The translations under genes were made by a program, and so were the position numbers. From contig VZTJ01000638.1 in the NCBI GenBank assembly GCA_013397795.1, positions 1,565,586-1,629,585 on the forward strand: a stretch of 64,000 nt of DNA, read 5' to 3'. This DNA is from Orthonyx spaldingii (Eukaryota > Chordata > Aves > Passeriformes > Orthonychidae). Below are positions 45,661-57,350 of the stretch, piece by piece. The notes below the pieces were generated by a model, which was given only the letters and a program-made list of their open reading frames with translations, made no database searches and was not told where the DNA came from. Positions within the stretch are counted from its first letter, which is position 1. Each line of letters starts with the position of its first letter.

Positions 45661-47879
45661 TGTAGGGGGAGGTCAAGAGAACAGCATTTGAAATGGGAAG
45701 GTGTAGAAGTTTGACATTTAATCAGTTAGAGCTCAAATCTAAGGATACCATAACAGTCCCTGAAATTTCAGCTTCAAAAAACAAAAACCTGAAAAGGCAC
45801 ACTTATATTTTTGGCAAGTTGACTGTTCTCTCAAGCTTAATCTCACTGATGTGGCTCTTTTCACATACTTTAAAATTATGCCAAATGGCAAAGTAGGCTG
45901 GTTCTAGTGTGAATCTAACTTTCCAGAAATAAAAGGATTTAGGATTTAAGGGTTAGTTCTTGCTCATCTCATTAATCAAATCAGGCATTGTGGCCAAAAT
46001 ATATTGGAACAGACATGGACATAATTGCTTTCATATTCTAATTTACCTAAAATGAAACAGAATTTCTTGTTTTTATCAGCAGAATTAAGCTGTTTATGTC
46101 CATGACCATTTCTTAGACATAAAGCTTAGAGTTTTTTTTGTCTTTTCCTGCAGAATGGGGGTGTGTGCGTGAAGACTACACATTATTTTACATTTTAGTT
46201 CCCTCTCCATGTGGGTTGGTTATTGAGCCAGGCATTCACCAGTGCTGAAGTTTAATATACCAGTGCTCAATTCCCATGTTCTCTCCTGCTTGCAAGTTTA
46301 ATTCTGCCATTAATTTCCCTCTCCTCTCTCCTGCCTTGGGAGATGAGGCATTACAATGTACTTTACTTCGTTTCTTTCTCTTTTCTAAAACAGTAGAATC
46401 CCAGCACCCATCAGAAGACCCCCAAACGCTCATCTCTGGTAGCAGTAAGGAAGCAAGATACACAGAGGGCAAAATTATTCTGTTTATGATGAGATTAATC
46501 TCTTTCTGAAAACTACCAGATATGTCCTGAAAGGGCTGACTTATTCCTGGCTCAGAAAAGATGCACCCAAAGAGTGCCGTTTTGGCCTCTGGAATGTATC
46601 AGATCGCACAGTATTTTTAAAAAGTTTCCTAACTCTTTTCCAATCCTGCCCTCGTATTTCTGTTCATATCAACTGTTTCTTCTAGAATTGTGTTGATACA
46701 GGACTTAATTGCTCTTACTGTACCTCTTGCAGCAGATCTTTGGACCATGCAGCAATGTTCAGAGAAGAACACTGATCATTTACTTCCAAAGCCACATGCA
46801 CCCAGCCAGGTTAATTTTCATTATCAGCAGTGTGTGTTTGGATCTGTGATACCATAACATGGTAACTCATTTCTGAGGCAGGCTCACAAGTGGCTCTAAG
46901 TAAGTATAAATAGAACGATGATGCCATAAATTTTGTTCTACTTAAGCAAAGTGTCTTTCTGACCTAAAAAGTGAGAAGTTCTATTCCAGCTTTGAAAAGT
47001 TGCCCTGGAAACCAGATGCAGATTGTGCCATCAAGTATGATGTATCACTGCATCATTTGTCCTATTCTTATAATTCTTTTTAGCTAAGATAGAATTGCAA
47101 CCTGTTTCTGGCCTTCTCTTATTTGCCCTCATTCTCTGCTGAAAATTCCATATATTTTACTTAAAAATCTATTACCAAATCTTTAATTCATCTATATATA
47201 ATTGATGACTAATTATAGAATATCTGCTAATAAAGAGCACTGCTCAGATATGAACTCACACTCTTTTTGCAATCTCATGTGATGAAAATCTCTCATTTGA
47301 CAGTGGCAACAGCCTCTTCAGTCTGCAGAGAGGCAATGTGGTTAAAGCTGGTCTGATACTACTCTATTAGAGCAGCAGAAGGTTTTCTCAAACACCACCA
47401 CATTTAGAAGGCCTGGACAAAGTCAACTGGTTCCTACTCTTACCTGCAGCTGAAGCAAGAAAAAATGCATTAAGTGCTTGCATAAATTTAATGTCTCAAT
47501 ATATCCAGAAGCAGCACCCGGGATGTCATTCAGTCAAAAACCATGGAAGATGTGTTTAGCATCATGTTGAGTAGATGGAAACAGGTGTTAACCTGTACAG
47601 GCTCCATTTTCCAAAGGAACAGATGGCTTGGAATACGCTTGTCCTTTCTCATTTTTCAGCCATCTCATCGACTACTTTGCTCCTCCACTCTGCAAAACTC
47701 TTAAGCCCAGAAGGAAATTCTCCAAGCTGCTACAGAGAGGCTTTTATTGCACTTTCATTTAAGAGACTCTCTATGACCCTATTTATAACATACCCATGTT
47801 CTGAATAGGGTAGCAAGGGAAAGAAAAGCCATTGTCTGAATTGCAGAGAGTGGAAATGGAAGCACAGACAAAGATTCTG
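45661..47879. other. non-coding unique sequence
   Basis: Frames of 66-78 codons without domains, for example 46236-46509 on both strands. No repeat recognised. Confidence 0.5.
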
Positions 47880-48000
47880 AAAGGACTTAAATGATGCCTA
47901 ATGATGGGGGTAATCACAAAGCAGTGTTCTCAAAGGCACATGCCTAACTAATCCTCATTGATTTAATTGAAAGGTGAGCAACCTAATGGAAGGGGTTTTA
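47880..48000. repeat. possible ancient palindromic MITE-like repeat
   Basis: CAAAGGCACATGCCTAACTA, then CTCATTGATTTAATTGAAAG and CAACCTAA recall an old sauropsid palindromic repeat whose centre reads CCCATTGA-TTTCAATGGG flanked by TTAGGCACCTAA. The match is degraded to about 50 useful bases. Family not named. Confidence 0.3.
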
Positions 48001-48160
48001 GCATTTCACTATGTATTTATCTGCATCATGAAATGCCTGAACCTTTGGAACTCTGGCCCTTGGCCTCTATCCCGTTTGAAGAAAGAGAAGTAAGCAACTA
48101 GAGAAGTAAATCAAAGGAGTTTGGATACCTCAGTGCACAAGTCTTTTCTGTAAAACAAGT
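48001..48160. other. non-coding unique sequence
   Basis: Nothing recognised. Confidence 0.45.
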
Positions 48161-48520
48161 GTATAAACTCTGTCTTTATTTAAAAATAAAACCATAAGTA
48201 GTTTACCTGGAAATTCCAGGGCTATTAATTGATCTGCTTGACCTCATCATCCTACTCATTAATTCATCCTTCTCATTCCCTGCAGACTCTTGAGTTGGCT
48301 ACTATTGGCACTGTTTAGATTAGGCTTTATTGAGTGGCGAAAACTTTACATTTTCTTAATGAGAATTGAAGTAAATTTGAAAACTACAGGCTTTGTTTAA
48401 ACAAGAACAATGGGAATCTGGCAGAATTCAAACAAAGCTACAACTGAAATAGTGACCTACATAAAAGCCAAGGATGAAATATGAACATGACTGAGAAGCA
48501 TTCCAGCAAGATACAACCAG
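48161..48520. promoter_or_regulatory. candidate non-coding element
   Basis: TTATTTAAAAATAAAACC, GGGCTATTAATTGATCTGC (about 48219-48237), CTCATTAATTCATCC and GGCTTTGTTTAAACAAG (forkhead-like palindrome GTTTAAAC at about 48396-48403). No ORF. Weakly supported. Confidence 0.22.
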
Positions 48521-51070
48521 CTTTAACCAGTCTCATACAGAAACAGTAGCTATGCATTTGCAAGTGTTATACACTTAGTAGTGCACAGAACTCACCTCTT
48601 ATCATCTTAAAATAAGCAAAATAAATGTCAATTTAAATTTGTAAAAATAGATGTAAGGAAATCAAGCAATTTCACACAGGTGGAACTGCAGATAACTGAA
48701 AATCTAGATGTGTAACTCTTCAGTGATCCTTCCATGAAGAAATGAGCCAGAGAAAGAATAGAAGAGACTATGAAAGGGACTAATTCATTGTTATGGAATT
48801 AATATAACACTGCCTGGCATCTCATCAGCTCAGCTGGGAAATCCAGCACAATCCTTCACCATTACTTGGCTTGTGTCCTTGGCTTCTCTTATCCTTTTGT
48901 GCTCTTATAAGGTCTGCTGGACTTGTATCTTCTAGTGGAACAAGCAAATTGGTGAGAATGAGGGCAGAAAATTAGTTAGATACATTATAAGGCAAAACCT
49001 CCCAACATTTAAAAAGAAGCGTTTTCCTGCTTGCAAATTCTCTCAGTGTGGGATCCACACTGTGTGGACTGGTGAGTTTATGTCCCTTCTCTTCTTAAAA
49101 CCCTCTTCAGCCTCCAGGGGAAAGGACACCACCATCTCCTTTCACAGCTTCCCATCATACAAATTTTTTTGTAGTTCTCCATTTCCACCTCTCCCAATCC
49201 ATTTGCCTCTTCTGTCACTATTTATCTGTACACCAGCGTTATCCACAAGCCTCACAAGGTAACAGAACATAATCACTTTAATGTGCTTGTCTGCCTTAAT
49301 CTCTGGAAGAGTTCCCTGCAATCCCTCTCTGGGGAGTTCATTTGTTAGATCATTCCCCATTTGGAAGAGCTGTATTTAATGTTTATACTATGGAAGAGAT
49401 CACTGGCAGGTTTTTCCAAGTCCTGCCATAGTTGTTGGAATCTGTGTGAAAAGGAGCTGACTGTAACCCTTTTGCTGAAAAAAAGCCAAAAAGCAGCATT
49501 GCTTTTTCAATAATTTCATTGTTGCTTTAACATGAAGAGAATAAACTAGGCAGAATGGGTCAATTTCAAGATTACTCCTCTATAGAAGGAAAGGTTTTAA
49601 ACAGATCTGTTCTGGCGTCAAGTGACACAAGTAATTTTCAGGTTATTGATCTCTTCTCAGCATAATTTCTTTGTGATTCTTTTACCTCTCCATTCTTGCC
49701 TCATCACTCCTCCATAAGGACCCTCCAAAGGAGTGGTGATCTATTCCTCTATTCCATCATATGCACTCTGGTTTACCTTCCATAATTGCAGAAACAATGC
49801 TCAGTGAGTACCAGAAGTTTGGAGACAGACTTATGGAAGGAATAAAAGAAGTTTTTACGTGCACTGTTCATTTTCTGCTTTCCCAGCCATAAGTGAAACA
49901 ACCATCCCAAATTCATGCTGATAAAACTTTTAGATCCTACTATGAGCGTATTCGATAAACGCCTGTGACATCAGCTTGCCACAGTACCAATCTGTTCTAA
50001 TCTTTCCCAACAACTGCACTAAACCATCAGCAGCAGTCCCACCCCCACAAATGCTCACAGCAGTACTGCTCTGAAGACAGAGTTGCCCAACGCAGACAGA
50101 GCTGCCCTAGGAAAAATGATCACCAAAAAAAGCACAGGCAAGGCAGAAAAAGATGACCTCACAAAGACCTAAAATATCCTTTCTGTAACTAAAAAAAATG
50201 CTTTTAGAGCAAGCCCTAAGGCTACACCTTCTACTGGGTTCAATCCCTGCTCACTACAAAGGAGACCAAAGAGTTTGTTTGGCTGCTCCCATGCTAGCTC
50301 GCATAAGATAGTCTTGAAAGCCCCCAAGCAGAAGACTCCACAAATCACAGGACACCTCTGCCATTGCTGCACCACCCTCCCAGTGAAAAGCCGGTCCTAA
50401 TGTCCCATCTGAACCTCCCAAGCCACGGCTTGTGACTGTTGCCAATGTTATACAGTCTACTGCTACTTGTAAAAATTTAGTTCTTTCTTAGTAATTATAC
50501 ATCAAGTGCCATAGGCTTCTAGGTCACCTTTTAACCTCCTCTTCCCTACACTAAATTAGATTAGATCATTCAATCTGTTTTTGCAGAACACGTACCATCA
50601 TAGGCCACCATTATCTTAGTAGTTGTCTCCACCAGACCCTTCCCAGTTTCTCCATATACTTCCTGAATTGTTGAGCTTCAAACTCGACACAAATTCCCAG
50701 GTCCCTGAGGAAGATGAAGAGTTCTACAGGAGTCAGCTCTCATTCTGAAGACATCAAACTGGTGTAACTGGGCTACAACAGGAAGAGTGTGCCCAGCAGG
50801 TTAAGGGAAGCTCTTCCTTCCAACAACTATGTGAAACTGAACATAAGTGTGAACCTCTTCTCTGTAAGATTCTGTGCTTGGTAGGGAACCTTCCCTGGTG
50901 TCTGAGCGTTTCCTACTATGACTCACCTTGTGAGCTCCAGAACACTGTATCTAAAGGGCAGCGTCGCTTTGCAAGTGGGTAGTTTTTGTCAGAGGTAAGG
51001 ATAGGGTTCAAGCAAATTGAAGTGGAGGAAAGCCTGGACCTTGGAGATCTCATGATCATGATGGATGTTT
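48521..51070. other. non-coding unique sequence
   Basis: Overlapping 60-73-codon frames at 49062-49360 and 50169-50445 lack domains. On the plus strand GTCAGAG|GTAAGG at about 50989-51000 is a donor without a good acceptor. No repeats recognised. Confidence 0.5.
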
Positions 51071-51108
51071 GACCTTTGGGCCAATGTTAGACCTTTGGAC
51101 CAATGGAG
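51071..51108 (+). repeat. 19-bp tandem duplication
   Basis: GACCTTTGGGCCAATGTTA (51071-51089) is followed directly by GACCTTTGGACCAATGGAG (51090-51108), differing at 4 positions. Each unit carries a CCAAT box. Confidence 0.85.
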
Positions 51109-53419
51109 AGAAAGCTGTCTTACCTACTCACTTGAGTGATCTGCACTTGAAGTGGATGTTGGATCAAGCAGCGCAAGGAAGAAAACTCACAGCTGTCAGG
51201 ACATGAGGAGCTGTGTGCATGCTGTTTCACTGTGAGGTCAAGCAGAGAAGACTCCACACCCTCATTATAAGTAATGAGGGATGGGGAGGTGTTGCAAGCA
51301 CAAGTTTCTGTTGCTGGCAGCTTGAGGACCTACTTTTCCCTTTATCTATCCCACCCACTGGTAGAAAGAAAGATGGCCAGAACTATGTTGTTGCATGTAA
51401 AAATAAACACCTCCACGGATTTAGTGCAACTTGATGGGTTTGCAGCATGAAGGGCAGGCAAGCATATTGGAGAAGTTAATTTTCTTATTGCCTCCCTACC
51501 TCACTGGTTAAGTTGCTGTCAAATAGGAGCCTCTCTCCTTCTGTTGCTCTAAAGAAACTATGAGAGATGCAGGCTGTTTTGAGGTTCACACTGTGAACAG
51601 TAAAGCAGAATGAATGTACAAGTTGCACATGCTACTGAGTACATTAAAATCTTCTGATCATCACAAGAACGTCTGTTTATGAGGGCTGCCTTTCCCTGAA
51701 AGAGCAGTGAAGCCAGAGTGCATTTCGGAAAGCTCTGCCTTAGAGAGATGAACTCCATTTTGAAGATATGGGACAGCATTTGCGAAAATCTCCCCTACCC
51801 TTCAGGAAAAGACCAGTCCAAATTATCCTACAATTCAGTGATCTATAAGCCAAAAAGAAAGGGTTGTTTTAACACATAATACCTCACCCTCCACCCCCAT
51901 ATACACCTGACTTTACACACCTCTGCAGTGCCTGGATATGCTGAGTTCAGGAGAAAAGCATTCAGCCGTTAAAGATAGCCTGAGAAGGGCATCCAGCTTA
52001 GGATGGAAGATCAGTCAGAAAGCAGATTTACATCATCTTGGGAACCTGGTACTGCCAATTTCAAGAAGTCACACAAACTTTTAAATTTGCAATGATTAAA
52101 TAATGCTCCACTCTTTTGTGGGATCTGAGTGTGCTGCATAATTTGACATTTTTCCTCGAGGCAGAATATATTGCCTGGCATTCTCTGCAATGCGAAATGA
52201 GTGGGCCACAGACTCACAAGGTTTGGCTAAGATCATACCAAAGCCTTTTCATTTATTTTCAGGAAGTTCTTTTCTCAAGCGCCTCTCATGACAGCATGCA
52301 CAAAGCCTGCCATAACAGGCCCGTGACCTACAGTGGGCTTTTGTTGCAGTCATTTTATGCTACAAATACACAGAACAAATACTAAAGAGCAATTCTGCCT
52401 GTTGAAGTTGGGGGGGGGGACAACCCTGCCATTGCACAGATCTAGTATAGAGTCAGTAGCAGTAAACCTAAAGGACTGCTCCAGAGTTGACAGTAGTCAG
52501 GAAATAATACAGACCAGCTCACATTTTCCTGCACGTTACTGCATTGCACCCTCAGGTATTCCCCAAACCAGAAAGGACAATCAAGAAGGATTCTGGGCAA
52601 GAAGCCTCCAGAGGATCCCTCCAAACAGAATTTCTATGATTCTGCAAAGTTCATGTTCAAAACCAGGAATGATAAGCAGGAATAGCTAAGTCCCTAGGAG
52701 GCTTAGGATAAAGGCCATATTTCTTCACTTAGCATTTCCTAGAAATTACTTCAGGTGTCTTTCCCCTCTGCATTCTGCCTTTCCTGATGTTTTCTTTTCT
52801 GCTGTTTTCCTGATGCCTATAGAACTGAGCCCTTACAGCAGTGTGCATTGGGAAAGATCTTGCCAGATGTACCTCTGCAGACAAAATTCTTGTCCACAGT
52901 GGCTCATCAGCGATATCAGGAACAACACAGTTTCTTTTGCTACTGTCCCTTTAAAACACAGACTCTACATTTCTGCTTACATTAAACACCAAGTATTTGG
53001 TGCTGCAAAGGCCACAGATGTTGAAAGGATGGTGACAGGGAACCTTCCACCCCAGCAACCTCCCTCACCCAGAGTGGAAATGATGGTGCCAGCAGCACTT
53101 TGCCAGGTCAGTCACTTAACTGTCAGATACAGCTGAAAGGATGAAGAGCAAAGAGGGTGAAGTAGAGTCAAGACACAAAGTTCAAGTCTCATTTTGTTCT
53201 TTACCAAAGTTTGGTGGGGAAGAATTGGCTAAGGGCCCATTTTCCGTTCAAAACCCAAATTGCTTTGATAATTAGCAAGTCTACTGGAACATGTGCAGAG
53301 CTTAAGCATAAAAGACAAAGCAGATGATAGCACGTCAAGAAATCATATTTGATATAGATTAAAATTACTGAAATATAGGGAATTATGGAAAAATACAATC
53401 ATTTTGCAATTAAGATTAG
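51109..53419. other. non-coding unique sequence
   Basis: Includes a G10 homopolymer at 52410-52419. A 118-codon plus frame (52333-52689) and a 107-codon plus frame (52813-53136) have no recognised domains. No repeats. Confidence 0.5.
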
Positions 53420-53620
53420 GACTAAAAAAAGGATTTGCATTCATTGTAACAAGCAAGACCAGTAACAACTAACAACCACCTACGGAGATGGAGCTATTAA
53501 CATGCAAATGATCATTATTCTGACCGAGGTATTTCTACTGAAAATGTGGCGTTTATGCAGATTTCAAAGAAGTTTTTTGAAGCAAGGTATATATGGATAA
53601 AGAGCCAGGAGTGGGAACAC
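53420..53620. promoter_or_regulatory. candidate element with paired POU octamers
   Basis: ATTTGCAT (53433-53440) and ATGCAAAT (53502-53509) are perfect octamer motifs in inverted orientation 61 bases apart. Further text such as GATCATTATTCTGACC and GTGGCGTTTATGCAG follows. No ORF or repeat. Enhancer-like, untested. Confidence 0.28.
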
Positions 53621-55185
53621 TGTTTACTCAGGAAAACAGTTCTGCTTGATAAAGAAGAAAACCAAGAAACACAATTACTGAGCTGGGGCTGAAACAGACA
53701 TGGTGTGGGATTCCAGCAAACCTCCCTGACAACACGATTACAATGGAGAGTGAGTTTTGGGACTAAAATGCTAATGTAAGAAATGTAAACCTTTATTCAA
53801 CAACTTAGAGGAGTAAAAATCAGGGACAAAAGAGGATGCTACTGACTTGAAGGCAGGAAATGGGAAGAGATCGAAATTTTTTGTGGAAATTGTAGAAATA
53901 CCTGAGCTCTTCAGATGTCACCAAATAGTTTATACCTATAACCACAAGCACAACTCACAAGGAGAAAGCATTACCTGAAAGTACCCTGAATACAACTTCC
54001 TCTGTTATCAACATACATCTTTTGTGATTACTGCCCTAATTTCAGTGGAGCTTTGACTCCCTCATACTATATAGGTTTTAACAAATTAGTTGAGGCCCAT
54101 TTTTACAGGCACGGGACAAGGACCACTGAGCTCTAGTGGGAGGTGAAAGTGAGTAAAGAGCTCATTCAGAATACTCAGTGAATGGCAGGCAGCACAAGAC
54201 TCTTTATCTTGCCAATGTGTTGTCAAGACCTTGGCAGAGGTCAGTAAAGAAGCAGGAGAGACAAGTACAGCAGGCACCAAAACTGAAGAGGAAGAGAGAG
54301 ACATTCCATTACTGTGGGAGAATGTTCTTCTGCAAAGTATGGCAGTGTATCTGAGAAAAAGACACTGAATTTCACTGCAGCTCCCGTTCACATTCATAGA
54401 GATTCAGATCTGTGAGATTTGAAGCATCAGGGAAAGTGGCCGCTTTCTAGGAGCCAGGTTTACTGAATTTCTGAAGGTCCTGGAAGTCTCTTTTGTGACT
54501 CTGGTAGCAGCGCTGTATTTTAAAACTGCATTGTATGGCCTCACCACAAAGCCTTTAAAAGATACTGTAATGTATGGATTTGATCTGTGTAGTAGAAATG
54601 GGGTGAGGGTGACAAGCAGAAAGTGCAAGAGCTGGGGAATTAAATCAATCTCCCACTTAGCAGGCTGCACTGCTCTCACAGTCCTACGTAATCCAAAAGA
54701 AGGTCATTTTAGGAGGACCTGAATTCGCAAATATCAAATTATAACTCCACATCTTGAAGTGCACAATGAGATCCTCTTAGCTCTGCACAGGGTGTTTTTT
54801 CAAAAATTGGGAAGGCAAAGCACATCTCTGCAAACAAAGCCACCCACCTGCTGATGAGACAAAAATAAAATAAACAGGCTCAGTTGGTGAGTCTAAAGTC
54901 TACTGTGCCAAAGCCAGTGAATGGACATTTAACACTATTCCTTCCTCACTGGAAACTCTGGTTGTTTCATTTGTCTATTCTAATATGAACCACCAGATAA
55001 ATGCTGAATATCCCGAACACTGTGCTCCCACAGGGAATGTGTAAGAGATAAGAATGACTGGCACATTAGGGTTTTTTGCCCCACAATGAACATATGAGCA
55101 GCTGTTGGAAAAAGCCTTTTGGGCCTAATAAGTAGTAAGGCAGGATCCAAATATTTCAGGGTCTTGAACATCTCCCAGATTCCCG
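53621..55185. other. non-coding unique sequence
   Basis: Minus frames of 103 codons (54086-54397) and 91 codons (54404-54679) show no domain. No repeats recognised before the CR1 tail. Confidence 0.5.
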
Positions 55186-55255
55186 GATTACAGAGTCACA
55201 GAATGGGTTATCTTGGAAGTGACCACAGTGGGTCATCTAGTCTAACCTCACTGTA
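55186..55255 (-). repeat. CR1 LINE 3' tail
   Basis: ACAGAGTCACAGAATGGGTT, then TCTTGGAAGTGACC, then GGTCATCTAGTCTAACCTC is a clear reverse complement of the CR1 3' terminus (ATCATAGAATGGTTTGGGTT, TGGAAGGGACC, GGTCATCTAGTCCAACC). Only about 70 bases remain. Confidence 0.75.
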
Positions 55256-56149
55256 TCTACTTCTTGCTTTTCTAGAGTTGTCAGAAGTAACATACAATCC
55301 CTACCAATGGCCAAGGCATAGGGGATCAGTGAATGGTTCATCTGGCCACCATCCACACTGGTATTAGCTTGGATAAAGGAAAGACATGGATCTCCTACCT
55401 CCTATTACCTTGTGTATTGGAGAACTGACTGTAAGAGAAACACATCATGTACAGTTCAGAATAACCTGCCCATATGGTACAATTCCACACACCCAGAAGA
55501 AAATTAAGGATAAAAACACAGTGCTTGGCTAACACAGCAATTATTTAATATTTCTTTCTACCTCAAACAATTCAACATCATATTTTCTAAGTCAGGAAGT
55601 TCTGTCATCTTCATTTTATAGATACAGGAAAGAGTAGTGCACTCTTAATTTGCAAAGCTGTCCTGGTTCCTTGATTTTGCTGGTCTAAGTGAGGGACCTG
55701 GCTGGAGTGCCCACAGCTTCCTTCTCCTTCAGGCCATGTAATTATGGCTCCTTCCCATCAAAACGAAGGACTATAAAAGCAGAGAGAAGGTAGTCATCTT
55801 CCCCTTGTTGCCCCAGTAGGAGCTTGAATGTTCTCCCAGACTGTCAGTTGAGACATGGATACAGCAACTAAGGCTGTGCTGTCCTAGGAAATTTGAATGT
55901 GCACAGATGCAGCAATGTTAATAAGCTGCATGCAAATTTGCTGGCTTAAGACTTGGCCTGTTAAAATTTGTACTTCAGTTCCAAGCCATGGATGATCCAG
56001 GGGTCGTTCATAAGTGGAAAGTTCCATGAAGCTACACTATTTTGGGAATCACCTGTGGTTTACTCTCACAGATATGATTCTATGCCAGGTGGCTTTACTG
56101 TCTGAAAATGCTGCAAGCTACATTTGATTTATTAGTACAGACATAATTT
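55256..56149. other. non-coding unique sequence
   Basis: One octamer ATGCAAAT at 55930-55937. CATTTTATAGATACAGGAAA at about 55613 faintly recalls the MIR core but is too short to call. No gene. Confidence 0.45.
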
Positions 56150-56248
56150 GCTGGAGATCACCCAGATAGTCTATGGCAGAGCTGTGACTACAGCCCAAGT
56201 TGCCTAAGTCCTGGTCTGGCTCATAATCACTCAGCCACATTTCCCATA
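56150..56248 (+). repeat. MIR-like SINE remnant
   Basis: TGGAGATCACCCAGATAGTC, then TATGGCAGAGCTGTGACTAC, then AGCCCAAGTTGCCTAAGTCC and CTCAGCCACATTTCC follow the 3' half of MIR (GGTCACACAGCTAGTAAGTG, GGCAGAGCTGGGATT, AACCCAGGT, CACTACGCCAC). Highly diverged but collinear over about 90 bases. Confidence 0.55.
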
Positions 56249-57022
56249 TCAGTGCTCTTCTTGTTCAGCACAAGCTTTTCAATTTGCACAGCAGCAAGTT
56301 ACTTGGACCAACAATTGTCAGTTTGAGTGAGTCTGTGCTCCTACAACTTGCTTAGCAGTACACACTAACTTCTCAGCCCACGGATTCCAAAAGCTGTGAA
56401 AATATAGAAGGTATTCTGCAATATACACTTAGCCTTCACAATATAAATATATTTCATGTTTCCTCATCATATGTTTCCTCAGTACTACAGATAAAAGCAT
56501 GGTCAGTTCCTGTAAGCTTAAATCACATATCCTTGAGTCACAAGACAGTGAGTCAAGCTCTTACAAGATCCTTGTAAATGTAGGCATTTGGTTTTAAATT
56601 CAGAACAGAGACCTGCCAACTGATCCTCAGTATGGATCTGTATGGAAACATATTGGATGCTCTTCTTGGCTAGCACGTGATGGTACGTTCACCCAGAAAT
56701 ATCACGCCACATGGGTATAAAATGAATATCTAAGAGGACAAGCAGCAAAAGACTCTGCCTCCTTTTGCGTGGAGAAAGTGCATTATTTTATGGCAGCAGA
56801 AAACCAATCAGCCAATATCCCTCTCCAGTTCTTTCTGCTATAGGACAGTTCAAATGAACAGAGCATGATTATTGCAAGGCAAGGACAGTTTGGGACACAC
56901 AATCTTTTTAAGTTGGTTCCTGCCTCTGTCAACTCTTATAACCGGCTAAGGCCTTGAATCCTAAATTTCAATTCGCTCAAATTCTGAGAATCTGATCAAA
57001 TGTTTTTATTTGGTCTAACTGG
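56249..57022. other. non-coding unique sequence
   Basis: Nothing recognised. No frame of 60 codons or more lies between 55.4 and 58.1 kb. Confidence 0.5.
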
Positions 57023-57350
57023 ACATAGAACCCCAGAATTGCTTAAATTGGAAAAGATGTCTTAAGATTATTGAGATCTAAAGATTAACCCCAGCATTGC
57101 CAAGCCCACCACTAAACCATGTCCCTAAATGCCACATCTACACATCTTTTAAATATCTCCAGGAATAGTGACTCAACCACTTCCCTTGGCAGCTGCTCCA
57201 GGGCTTGACCCCCATTTCAGTGATGACATTTTTCCCAACATCCAATCTAAAACTCACCTGGTTTGGTGAGGTATTTTCCTCTTGAAGTACCATTTGTTAC
57301 TTGAGAGAAGAGACTGACACTGATCTCTTCAATTAATTACTTCAATCAAC
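57023..57350 (-). mobile_element. CR1 LINE 3' fragment
   Basis: Plus-strand order: ACATAGAACCCCAGAATT, CCAGCATTGCCAAGCCCACC, ACTAAACCATGTCCCTAAAT, GCCACATCTACACATCTTTT, TGACTCAACCACTTCCCTTG, CCAACATCCAATCTAAAACT, CATTTGTTACTTGAGAGAAG. This is textbook CR1 3' sequence in reverse complement, moderately diverged. The 3' end is at the low coordinate; the copy is 5'-truncated near 57350. Confidence 0.9.

Noticed and set aside
48640..48740. MIR remnant near TTTCACACAGGTGGAACTG
   Set aside because: Too short and without collinear neighbours.
50985..51000. TTTTTGTCAGAG|GTAAGG as a recursive splice site (plus strand)
   Set aside because: The pyrimidine tract is short and broken by purines; more likely a lone donor-like sequence.
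55600..55640. MIR core at CATTTTATAGATACAGGAAA
   Set aside because: One 20-base resemblance with no flanking landmarks; not distinguishable from chance.
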